From positions 10,897-18,588 of the forward strand of contig NZ_RCMC01000165.1 of the NCBI RefSeq assembly GCF_011319475.1: a stretch of DNA of 7,692 bases, given 5' to 3'. A program made the position numbers and the translations under genes. The stretch comes from Candidatus Nitrosotalea sp. FS (GTDB lineage Archaea; Thermoproteota; Nitrososphaeria; Nitrososphaerales; Nitrosopumilaceae). The first letter of the stretch is position 1. Each line of letters opens with the position of its first letter. The notes below the pieces were generated by a model that worked only from the letters and a program-made list of their open reading frames with translations, did no database searches and had not been told where the DNA came from. Below are positions 1 to 6,101 of the stretch, piece after piece.

Positions 1-443
1 GCAATGTCTAGTGCCTTTTCAACTTCTTCAACAATTCCAGGACTTCCAGGCACAGTCGGCACTTTGGCTTTCATCATTGCATCCTTACATTCCATTTTAT
101 CACCACAGAGTCTCATAGATTTCCCAGATGGACCTATGAAATTGAGTTTCTTTTTCTCACAGAGATCTGCAAAGTCTGCATTTTCAGAAAGAAATCCATA
201 TCCAGGATGGACTGCATCAGCACCAGAGCTGACTGCAGTCTCGACTATTTTTTCCATATTCAAATAGCTCTGTGCAGGAGGTGCAGAACCAATATGATAT
301 GCTTCGGTAGCCATCTTGACGTGTTTTGAGTTTACGTCTTCATCAGAATAGACCGCTACTGATTTTATCCCTAATGCATTACATGTCTTTATGACGCGTA
401 TTGCGATTTCTCCCCTGTTTGAGATTAGAATTTTCTTGATCAT
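1..443 (-). CDS. accC: Acetyl-CoA/propionyl-CoA carboxylase, biotin carboxylase subunit (N-terminal 147 residues; cut by window edge)
   Basis: This subunit carries out the ATP-dependent carboxylation of biotin on the carrier protein; the carboxyl group is then passed to acyl-CoA by the neighbouring carboxyltransferase. The visible part is the biotin carboxylase N-terminal (pre-ATP-grasp) domain. It shows ISNRGEIAIRVI at residues 7-18, VYSDED at 31-36, HPGYGFLSEN at 79-88, IGP at 103-105 and GDK at 114-116, where the ATP-grasp region begins. The family glycine-rich loop reads VPGSPG (131-136), where many bacterial enzymes have VPGSDG. The ATG at 443-441 lies 6 nt after the carboxyltransferase stop with no clear Shine-Dalgarno sequence, so it is probably read from the same transcript. 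Known thaumarchaeal clusters place a biotin carrier gene after this one, outside this window. The family is certain; the gene symbol follows bacterial usage. The reading frame is open to the edge, so the gene is truncated only by the window. Confidence 0.95.
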   Translation of the reverse strand, partial: MIKKILISNRGEIAIRVIKTCNALGIKSVAVYSDEDVNSKHVKMATEAYHIGSAPPAQSYLNMEKIVETAVSSGADAVHPGYGFLSENADFADLCEKKKLNFIGPSGKSMRLCGDKMECKDAMMKAKVPTVPGSPGIVEEVEKALDI

Positions 444-449
444 ATCGTT

Positions 450-1997
450 CTAAAGATTAATGTTCCCATGTTTTCTTGGAATTCTTCGCTCTCTCTTATT
501 TGCTAAAGCATCCAAGGCACGAATTAGGGCCGGTCGTGTTTCAGCAGGATCAATTACTGAATCAATCGTACCATATGATGCAGCTACGTAAGGATTGGCA
601 AATTTTTCTGTGAAATTGTCAACAAGTTGTTTTTTTAATGCAGTAGGATCTTTTGCAGAATCAAGTTCCTTTCTATTCATAATTCGTACAGCTGCCTCAG
701 AACCAAGTACAGCGATTTGTGCAGTGGGCCATGCATAGTTCACGTCAGTTCCTAGGTTCTTGCTTGCCATTGCAATGTATGCACCACCATAGGCTTTTCC
801 TATGATTAATGTAATTTTTGGTACGGTAGCCTCACAGTAAGCATACAAGAGTTTACTTCCATGACGGATGATTCCAGCATGTTCTTGCTGGGTTCCAGGC
901 ATGTATCCAGGTGTATCTACTAGAGTGATAATTGGAATACCATAACAATCACAAAATCTGATAAATCTAGATGCCTTGTTAGATGAATCAATATCAAGAG
1001 CTCCAGCCAACACCATTGGTTGATTTGCAACAATTCCTACTGCTTTACCATGAAGTCTGGCAAATCCAATTACAACATTAGGTGCAAATAATTCATGTAT
1101 CTCAAAGAATACATGATTATCAACTATAGAATTTATGATCTCTTTCATATCATATGGTTGTAGAGGATTTTCTGGAATTATGTTTATGAGATTGTTATCT
1201 AGTCGATTTGGATCATCACCAGTTTCTACCATTGGGGCTTCCTCAGTACTATTCTGAGGAATATATGACAAGAGTGTCTTTACAATATCCATGCATTGGT
1301 ATTCATTTTTACCTACAAAGTGTGCAACACCACTATTTCTTCCATGAGACATTGCACCACCAAGTTCGTCAAAAGACACATCTTCTCCAAGAACTGTCTT
1401 GACAACTTCTGGACCTGTTACAAACATGGTAGCAATCTTGTCAGCCATTATAACAAAATCTGTCATTGCAGGTGAATACACCGCACCGCCTGCAGATGGT
1501 CCTACACTAATAGTAATTTGAGGAACTACTCCAGATGCAAGTTGATTATGATAGAATATGCTAGCAAATCCATCAAGACTTAGAATACCTTCTTGAATTC
1601 TAGCTCCACCTGAATCAATTATTCCAATTATTGGACATCCAACTTTTACAGCATGATCCATAATTTTCGTAATTTTCTTTGCTCCCATCTCACTTAATGT
1701 TCCACCAAGAACTGTAAAATCATAAGCAAAAAGAAAAACTTGTTTTCCGTGTATAGTTCCGTATCCTGTTACTACACCATCCCCAAAGAATTTTTTATTT
1801 TGCATGTCAAATTCATAATAATGATGAGTTGTCATGGCATCAATTTCGGTAAAGCTTCCTTCGTCAAGAAGGAGTTCAATTCGCTCTCTGGCGGTTAGTT
1901 TGCCTTTTTCGTGCTGACCTTGAATTCTTTCTTCGCCGCCGCTTTGCTCTGCTTGACGCCTTTTATGTAAAAAATTTTTTATTTTTTCAGAATGCAT
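450..1997 (-). CDS. pccB: Acetyl-CoA/propionyl-CoA carboxylase, carboxyltransferase subunit (PccB/AccD-type)
   Basis: A 515-aa biotin-dependent carboxyltransferase, full length for the fused two-crotonase-fold family. It moves CO2 from carboxybiotin to acetyl-CoA and probably propionyl-CoA, giving malonyl-CoA and methylmalonyl-CoA in the cytoplasm. In autotrophic thaumarchaea these are the CO2-fixing steps of the 3-hydroxypropionate/4-hydroxybutyrate cycle. The N-terminal half holds the oxyanion-hole loop DSGGARIQEG (128-137) and GPSAGGAVYSP (166-176). The C-terminal half holds DTPGYMPGTQQEH (361-373), GKAYGGAYIAMASK (400-413) and AWPTAQIAVLG (422-432). Ile408 sits where, as I recall it, actinobacterial propionyl-CoA carboxylases have an Asp that restricts substrate, and where acetyl-CoA-using relatives have Ile; this fits a dual-substrate enzyme (inference). 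The ATG at 1997 has a TATA-like element about 30 nt upstream, so the gene may have its own nearly leaderless transcript besides reading from the 90-aa gene 36 nt upstream. Confidence 0.96.
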   Translation of the reverse strand: MHSEKIKNFLHKRRQAEQSGGEERIQGQHEKGKLTARERIELLLDEGSFTEIDAMTTHHYYEFDMQNKKFFGDGVVTGYGTIHGKQVFLFAYDFTVLGGTLSEMGAKKITKIMDHAVKVGCPIIGIIDSGGARIQEGILSLDGFASIFYHNQLASGVVPQITISVGPSAGGAVYSPAMTDFVIMADKIATMFVTGPEVVKTVLGEDVSFDELGGAMSHGRNSGVAHFVGKNEYQCMDIVKTLLSYIPQNSTEEAPMVETGDDPNRLDNNLINIIPENPLQPYDMKEIINSIVDNHVFFEIHELFAPNVVIGFARLHGKAVGIVANQPMVLAGALDIDSSNKASRFIRFCDCYGIPIITLVDTPGYMPGTQQEHAGIIRHGSKLLYAYCEATVPKITLIIGKAYGGAYIAMASKNLGTDVNYAWPTAQIAVLGSEAAVRIMNRKELDSAKDPTALKKQLVDNFTEKFANPYVAASYGTIDSVIDPAETRPALIRALDALANKRERRIPRKHGNINL

Positions 1998-2022
1998 GAT
2001 TCGAATTAGAGGCTATGTACAA

Positions 2023-2030
2023 CCTATATT
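2023..2030 (-). promoter_or_regulatory. Candidate TATA box for pccB
   Basis: Read on the minus strand the element is AATATAGG, preceded by A/T-rich sequence. Its centre lies about 29 nt before the pccB ATG, the spacing expected for a leaderless or near-leaderless archaeal transcript. It sits in the 36-nt gap after the 90-aa gene, so it would be an internal promoter of the cluster. Confidence 0.45.
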
Positions 2031-2033
2031 AAT

Positions 2034-2306
2034 TTAATCAGTTTTGACTTCTCTAATACCATCTCGGCCGCCCTTTGCGTTGCGGAAAACATTCATCCCG
2101 ATGTGGTAATTTTCCCACAATCCTTCTATAATTTGGAGATCTTCTCTTGCAGACTGGAGTGTTTCCTTTGTGGAATGGGGATCAGATTCTACTCTTGTAA
2201 CCAAATTCCTCTTTTCTACAAGAAGATCCTCTAATCCTACTTCATAGTTAGACTCCCCATGAAACGCTGGATCTAATGGTGCTATCTTTGTGGTAGACTT
2301 TGCCAT
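2034..2306 (-). CDS. Small conserved-looking hypothetical protein, 90 aa, first gene of the carboxylase cluster
   Basis: I do not recognise a family. The protein is soluble and charged, with no signal peptide, membrane segment or metal-binding cysteines. Residues from about 20 to 70 look helical and could form a coiled coil or helical hairpin (EVGLEDLLVEKRNLVTRVES and EDLQIIEGLWENYHIGMN); the tail is basic and glycine-rich (NAKGGRDGIREVKTD). It is probably real because it has its own TATA element (2330-2339) at leaderless spacing, lies in the same direction as pccB only 36 nt upstream, and contains no competing frame of quality. The arrangement suggests an accessory or regulatory role near acyl-CoA carboxylase, but that is guilt by association. 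The ATG at 2306 is the only sensible start. Confidence 0.8.
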   Translation of the reverse strand: MAKSTTKIAPLDPAFHGESNYEVGLEDLLVEKRNLVTRVESDPHSTKETLQSAREDLQIIEGLWENYHIGMNVFRNAKGGRDGIREVKTD

Positions 2307-2317
2307 TTGTTTTTCAA

Positions 2318-2329
2318 TCTTAGGGGTTA
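2318..2329 (-). promoter_or_regulatory. Candidate operator half, TAACCCCTAAGA (copy 1)
   Basis: Read towards the 90-aa gene this 12-mer differs at one base from TAACCCCTTAGA at 2433-2444, which is read towards the divergent nitroreductase gene. Each copy lies just downstream of (or overlaps the end of) the TATA box and ends 11-13 nt before its start codon. The mirrored placement suggests a binding site for one regulator acting on both promoters. No protein can be assigned. Confidence 0.4.
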
Positions 2330-2339
2330 GATTTTAAGG
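2330..2339 (-). promoter_or_regulatory. Candidate TATA box for the 90-aa gene and carboxylase cluster
   Basis: Minus-strand CCTTAAAATC is centred about 28 nt before the ATG at 2306, compatible with a leaderless transcript. It is followed directly by the shared element TAACCCCTAAGA. A second TATA-like string (GTATATTG, near 2346-2353) lies further upstream and would give a leader of roughly 15-20 nt. Confidence 0.5.
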
Positions 2340-2426
2340 TTTTACAATATACGAATTCAGGAGGATAGATCTTTCTCATAGTCAAAATTACTATAATACT
2401 CATAAGAAAACAAAAATCACGTAGAC

Positions 2427-2436
2427 ATTTTTTAAC
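2427..2436 (+). promoter_or_regulatory. Candidate TATA box for the nitroreductase-family gene
   Basis: ATTTTTTAAC is centred about 27 nt before the ATG at 2458, giving a leaderless transcript in the usual archaeal geometry. Its 3' end overlaps the shared element at 2433-2444, so a protein bound there would be expected to interfere with TBP/TFB or polymerase recruitment. Confidence 0.5.
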
Positions 2437-2444
2437 CCCTTAGA
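2433..2444 (+). promoter_or_regulatory. Candidate operator half, TAACCCCTTAGA (copy 2)
   Basis: This is the plus-strand partner of the element at 2318-2329, with one mismatch in 12 bases. It ends 13 nt before the nitroreductase ATG. A BRE is unlikely because BREs lie upstream of the TATA box, whereas this lies at and after it. Confidence 0.4.
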
Positions 2445-2457
2445 ACAAATCCGATAT

Positions 2458-3387
2458 ATGGAATTTTTTCAAGTTGAGCCTGCATACATCTCAAAAGATG
2501 GATGTAGGTTAATTTGGAAAGGAATTGATGAAGATGACCACGATGCAATAATTCTCAGCGGAGAAGAATTAGAACATCTTTTTGAATTACTATCAAAAGA
2601 TTCCACAGGCAAGGTAGAATTGGAAGATGAATTTAGTACCATATGGGTCAATACAGATACCACACAGTTTAGATTAAAAGAACACAAGATGCTTGAAGTA
2701 AAAACAGCAATTCTGAGAAAAAAAATTTTAGAATATAAAAAAATGCCTCATGAACCAAAACCAATCAAAATTTACGCAAAAGAATTTTTCCCATCTATAA
2801 CAATAGAAAATGATGAAGCAATTGAGATCTTAAATTCCATACCTGATGACAAAAATAAGACAGCGATCTCAGAAAGTGATTTTTTTAGAATTATCTCAAC
2901 ACGTCGATCAACTAGAAATTTTGATACATCCAGACTGGTTGAACAATGGAAAGTTGATAAAATCTTGGCTACAGCTGATACAGCCCCTACAGCAGGTAAC
3001 TTTCAGGGATTTGAGGTATTTTATATCAAGAACAAGGAAATCAAAAAACGTCTAGTTGAAGCCGCAAATAACCAACCTTACGTGAATGCCCCAATTGTAC
3101 TTGTATTTTGCAAGGATCCTTCCCGTGTTAAAATAAATTTTCCTCCAGAAATTCTTGCCAAATTTTCGCTTCAAGATGCAACTTTAGCAGCTGCATATTC
3201 ACAGCTTGCTGCATCAGCCCTTGGTCTGAGCTCTATATGGATTGGTATGCTTGATGAAGAAAAAGTCATGCAGATCATTGGTACTAATTTGAGACCATCT
3301 TCGATTCTTTGCATAGGATATCCACATCAAAAGCGTCTACCCAAGTCTAGGCGAAAACTAAAGGATCTAATTCATGTCATCGAATGA
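2458..3387 (+). CDS. Nitroreductase-family flavoprotein with a long N-terminal extension
   Basis: The 309-aa product ends in a nitroreductase-fold domain, about residues 140-300, expected to bind FMN and transfer hydride from NAD(P)H to an unknown acceptor. Visible motifs are the phosphate-binding STRRSTRNF (147-155), the core APTAGNFQ (176-183), the dimer-interface helix around DATLAAAYSQLAASALGLSS (240-259), and CIGYPHQKRLPKSRRKL (285-301) near the C-terminus. Stand-alone nitroreductases usually run to about 160-220 aa. Here about 135 residues precede the fold, rich in acidic and hydrophobic residues (SGEELEHLFELLSKDS, 34-49) with no family that I recognise and no cysteine cluster. The first ATG fits the TATA box at leaderless spacing, so the extension is probably translated. 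The gene runs opposite to the carboxylase cluster and converges with the zinc-finger gene 32 nt away. The substrate cannot be inferred; the family also includes dehalogenases and flavin-modifying enzymes. Confidence 0.88.
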   Translation: MEFFQVEPAYISKDGCRLIWKGIDEDDHDAIILSGEELEHLFELLSKDSTGKVELEDEFSTIWVNTDTTQFRLKEHKMLEVKTAILRKKILEYKKMPHEPKPIKIYAKEFFPSITIENDEAIEILNSIPDDKNKTAISESDFFRIISTRRSTRNFDTSRLVEQWKVDKILATADTAPTAGNFQGFEVFYIKNKEIKKRLVEAANNQPYVNAPIVLVFCKDPSRVKINFPPEILAKFSLQDATLAAAYSQLAASALGLSSIWIGMLDEEKVMQIIGTNLRPSSILCIGYPHQKRLPKSRRKLKDLIHVIE

Positions 3388-3419
3388 TTGCCAAGATTTC
3401 TGATACCAACATGCAATAC

Positions 3420-3734
3420 TTATTTGATATTTAACATGGGATATTTTTTTGCGACAGAAGTTTGGTACAGAGAAAAGGCATTCTTTTCATCACTACATTT
3501 TTTACATATGCACATTTGCGATACTTTTTCCAGATCACAGTTATCTGCAAATTCACAGTTAGGACATCCGGCAGGACCTCCACAAACTATGCATTTTAGC
3601 TGTTTTACTTCTGCACAACCCTGATGTTTGACGCCCAATCCCTTGGCCCACAAAGCCACCTCATTGACTTCAATTTTTTTATTGCAAACAAGACATGTTC
3701 CAGGAAATTTCATCGGAATTGTACGCCAGCTCAT
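3420..3734 (-). CDS. Cysteine-rich zinc-finger protein, 104 aa, coupled to rfcL
   Basis: The protein has eleven cysteines. CLVC (14-17) with H37 and C40 resembles a treble-clef or PARP-like zinc site. Further pairs are CIVC (48-51), CPNC (57-60) and CKKC (77-80), with single C66 and C75, so two or three zinc ions are likely. I do not recognise a named family. It has no membrane segment and is moderately basic at the end (SVAKKYPMLNIK). Its ATG overlaps the rfcL stop in an ATGA (3731-3734), pointing to translational reinitiation, and an AGGAG string at 3749-3753 lies about 14 nt upstream, rather far for a Shine-Dalgarno. Coupling to the clamp loader suggests a DNA or replication-associated role, but this is inference. 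An alternative internal start at Met8 would leave the zinc motifs intact. Confidence 0.82.
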   Translation of the reverse strand: MSWRTIPMKFPGTCLVCNKKIEVNEVALWAKGLGVKHQGCAEVKQLKCIVCGGPAGCPNCEFADNCDLEKVSQMCICKKCSDEKNAFSLYQTSVAKKYPMLNIK

Positions 3735-4891
3735 TTTATCAAAGCCATCTCCTTTTGGATGATTTCATTATCAGATTCGTTTAGATCCATTTCAATAGAC
3801 TTGTTCTTCATACAATAGAGAAGATATGGAAGATAGAAAGTTGAAAATGTACTTCGTGAGACGTGCATTTGTTTTGCGAGACTTCCAGTCAGTCCCTTGA
3901 TTGCCATGCCATCCCATCTTATTCTATTAAGGGTAGGCCATGGAAGATTAAATTTAGAATATTTTATTCCCGTTCCTTGTTTGCATAATTTTGCCAAGAT
4001 ACCATCTAGATATCGTAAGAGTCGCCATTCTTGTTTTCGCATTATTTTTCCATACAACATATCAGCTTCAGATAATACATCAAGCATTTCACAAAGTACA
4101 TTCACAGGAAGAGAACTTGTTATTACACTAGAGTAAAATGCATTGATCTTTTCCCTAGGGTCTATTCTCAAAGAATAAAGTATGGCTTGAGCTTCTTCAG
4201 GCGATTTGGCATTAAAAAATAGATTTACAGATGTTTCCACATCACTAGATTCATAGGACTTGTCAAGTTGAGGCTCAAATCCTCCAGACAATACCTGGGC
4301 AGAATTCAGAATTGACCTGATGTCACCACGTGAATCAATAATCATTTTTATCATGTTGCCAATTGGTATGGATGCACCTTCTCGTTTGAGAATTTCTTCA
4401 ACATACAGTCGCATCAATCTAGGAGGGAGTGGTCTAAGTTTTACCGTAGTCACAACTTTTTTTATAGATTTCATCTTGTCAGACGTATCAGAATTTGCTG
4501 CAAGGACTATTGGCACGGTAGATTCTTTCAATATGTCAACTAGTGCGTCAACACCGCCAAAGTCAGATCTTCCGTGTATTCCATCTACTTCATCAATGAA
4601 GATCATCGGTTTGCCAAGTACACTACTATTACCAAGAACTGGGGTGAGAATGTCTTGAATTTTCTGTTTGCTTCTTACGTCACTTGCATTCATGCTGATT
4701 AAATCATAACCAAATTGCTTTGTTCCCAATACAGCCATAGTTGTTTTTCCAATGCCTGGAGGACCAACCAATAAAAGTGGTTTCGTTCCTTTGATCCATT
4801 TTCCAAGCCACTTTACAAAGGATTCCTTTGCTTCCTCATTTCCGACCATCTCAAGCAAGTTCTTTGGCCTATATTTCTCAGACCACATCAT
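3731..4891 (-). CDS. rfcL: Replication factor C large subunit (clamp loader)
   Basis: This AAA+ ATPase works with RfcS to open and load the PCNA sliding clamp onto primed DNA at replication and repair sites. The N-terminus has the RFC box EKYRPK (5-10). The Walker A is GPPGIGKTT (43-51), the RfcL-type box is MNASDVRS (67-74) and the Walker B is MIFIDEVDG (96-104). Sensor 1 lies around LAANSD (130-135) and sensor 2 at SRGDIRSILN (187-196). Residues from about 220 to 360 form the helical collar region. At 386 aa it is on the short side for archaeal large subunits. The C-terminus (NEIIQKEMALIK) lacks a recognisable PCNA-interacting QxxLxxFF-type box. Two ATGs stand in tandem at the start; the first lies 6 nt after the upstream stop. 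The gene is the middle of a three-gene unit, with an ATGA overlap to the zinc-finger gene downstream. Confidence 0.95.
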   Translation of the reverse strand: MMWSEKYRPKNLLEMVGNEEAKESFVKWLGKWIKGTKPLLLVGPPGIGKTTMAVLGTKQFGYDLISMNASDVRSKQKIQDILTPVLGNSSVLGKPMIFIDEVDGIHGRSDFGGVDALVDILKESTVPIVLAANSDTSDKMKSIKKVVTTVKLRPLPPRLMRLYVEEILKREGASIPIGNMIKMIIDSRGDIRSILNSAQVLSGGFEPQLDKSYESSDVETSVNLFFNAKSPEEAQAILYSLRIDPREKINAFYSSVITSSLPVNVLCEMLDVLSEADMLYGKIMRKQEWRLLRYLDGILAKLCKQGTGIKYSKFNLPWPTLNRIRWDGMAIKGLTGSLAKQMHVSRSTFSTFYLPYLLYCMKNKSIEMDLNESDNEIIQKEMALIK

Positions 4892-4897
4892 ATCAAA

Positions 4898-6016
4898 TCA
4901 CTTGGGAATCTTTGACTCGAACTCTTTCCATAATTTTTCTTTTGAAAGTTGGTTAAACCAATACATGTTGTAATGCTCTACTGTTAGGAAGAGAAACTCA
5001 AGAAAATCCTTGTGTGAAAAACTCTCGGGCAGTAGCTCAAGAGCAAGTCGTGCCTCTCCCAGATAGATGTCGCTTTTCTTCATAGTAAAATCAAATCCTT
5101 TTTGGACATCACCTGTGAGAAATGTATAGTATAGAGGCCAAGAAGGGACTTTAACAAATTTATTTTTTATAGAATCCTCAATCTCATTTCCACATCCAAC
5201 AGATTCTGCAGCTTTTGCCATTCCAAGATAAAAAATCTCTCCAAGTGGAAATCGTGCAAGTGTCATGTTCTTTCCAGCAGTTCCCATTACTGCTCTATAT
5301 TTTTTGTAACATTGAATCATTTCTTCTTCAGATATGCTTTTAGGATTTATTTTTAATTTGAAATCAATGTATTGGCCAACCCGTGCATCTTTGAATCCTC
5401 TTTCAAATTCCTCCAATACTTCTTTACCACCAACAGAAATCTTGTCTCTTGCAAGCTTCAAGATATATGGATTCATCAACTTGTAATCATCCAGAAATTC
5501 CACATCTTCATCTTTGTCCATTATCCTATCCATTGGTTCGCTTAGGTCAATTGCTATGATATGTCCATCAATAATATCGGTTTTTTTCTTGCTATCGTTG
5601 TCATCTCCAAAATACTGGGAAGAGGCATCGTATAATGCACTAAATACCGGAAATGTCATTTTAACAAAGTTGGAATTGAGTATTCTTGACACCCTATCTA
5701 GAAGAGTATCATAATTTTCTAATCTCTTTCGTACTTCATCTATCTGTGATTTTTGGAGAATTATCTCAGCAGAACCCACTTCTTTGGCAAATTTTTCTTG
5801 GGTTTCAAATGGATTAGGGTCAGATTTTATCTCTTTCAGCAAGTCTTCGGTAAATCTTTTGGTAAATTTTGGAAATTCTTCTTCTGCTTCCTTCTTGTAT
5901 TTGTCAAATAATCGATATCCCTTACTTTTGAACAATGCCTGCTTGACAATGTCTTTTCCAGGTTTGGTGGACAAGAGTGCTTCCTTGCTAAATATGGATT
6001 CGTCTTTGCTACTCAC
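4898..6016 (-). CDS. Hypothetical protein, 372 aa, first gene of the rfcL unit
   Basis: I recognise no domain. The protein appears soluble and largely helical, lysine- and glutamate-rich, without signal peptide, membrane spans or nucleotide-binding motifs. The first 120 residues are strongly charged and may include coiled coil (EIILQKSQIDEVRKRLENY). An acidic stretch, DDNDSKKK and later DKDEDVEFLDD, lies mid-protein. The C-terminal third is more hydrophobic and aromatic (LARFPLGEIFYLGMAKAAES; PSWPLYYTFLTG). I chose the GTG at 6016-6014 because a TATA box (6037-6044) centred about 25 nt upstream predicts transcription starting there. A TTG at 6028 would lie upstream of that start, and no ATG exists in the first 100 codons. 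It ends 6 nt before rfcL, so co-expression with the clamp loader is likely. A replication or repair role is only suggested by context. Confidence 0.82.
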   Translation of the reverse strand: MSSKDESIFSKEALLSTKPGKDIVKQALFKSKGYRLFDKYKKEAEEEFPKFTKRFTEDLLKEIKSDPNPFETQEKFAKEVGSAEIILQKSQIDEVRKRLENYDTLLDRVSRILNSNFVKMTFPVFSALYDASSQYFGDDNDSKKKTDIIDGHIIAIDLSEPMDRIMDKDEDVEFLDDYKLMNPYILKLARDKISVGGKEVLEEFERGFKDARVGQYIDFKLKINPKSISEEEMIQCYKKYRAVMGTAGKNMTLARFPLGEIFYLGMAKAAESVGCGNEIEDSIKNKFVKVPSWPLYYTFLTGDVQKGFDFTMKKSDIYLGEARLALELLPESFSHKDFLEFLFLTVEHYNMYWFNQLSKEKLWKEFESKIPK

Positions 6017-6036
6017 ACAATGGCACAACTTTTTTG

Positions 6037-6044
6037 CTATTTAT
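6037..6044 (-). promoter_or_regulatory. Candidate TATA box for the 372-aa gene and rfcL unit
   Basis: Minus-strand ATAAATAG has its centre about 25 nt before the GTG at 6016, so the transcript would begin almost at the start codon. This decides between the GTG and the upstream in-frame TTG at 6028. Confidence 0.55.
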
Positions 6045-6069
6045 GCATTCAGCCTCTTTTTTGTTACTT

Positions 6070-6080
6070 CAAATAAATTA
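6070..6080 (+). promoter_or_regulatory. Candidate TATA box for the IMPase-family gene
   Basis: CAAATAAATTA is centred about 27 nt before the GTG at 6102, the leaderless spacing. It lies back to back with the TATA box of the divergent 372-aa gene inside an 85-bp intergenic region, so the two promoters are about 30 bp apart. Confidence 0.5.
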
Positions 6081-6101
6081 GGACCTAGGAAAGAAAAACT
6101 T

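Larger units (their letters stand above)
2307..2457. other. Divergent intergenic promoter region
   Basis: This 151-bp region lies between the carboxylase cluster (minus) and the nitroreductase gene (plus). It holds one TATA element for each direction and the two inverted copies of TAACCCCTWAGA. In the centre there is a small inverted repeat, ATAGT at 2378-2382 and ACTAT at 2390-2394 with a 7-nt spacer, and a repeated CTCATA at 2375-2380 and 2398-2403. I see no small ORF or RNA gene here. Confidence 0.6.

Noticed and set aside
4..267. A plus-strand 87-aa frame at the left edge.
   Set aside because: It lies wholly antisense to the biotin carboxylase coding region, which has clear family motifs.
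4320..4658. A plus-strand 112-aa frame.
   Set aside because: It is antisense to the conserved rfcL ATPase core, and its Ser/Thr/Ile-rich composition is typical of a shadow frame.
5784..6101. An extended N-terminus for the IMPase-family protein, in frame from an ATG at 5784 or 5994.
   Set aside because: The residues are antisense to the 372-aa gene, resemble no family member and cross both promoters; the GTG at 6102 fits the family start and TATA spacing.
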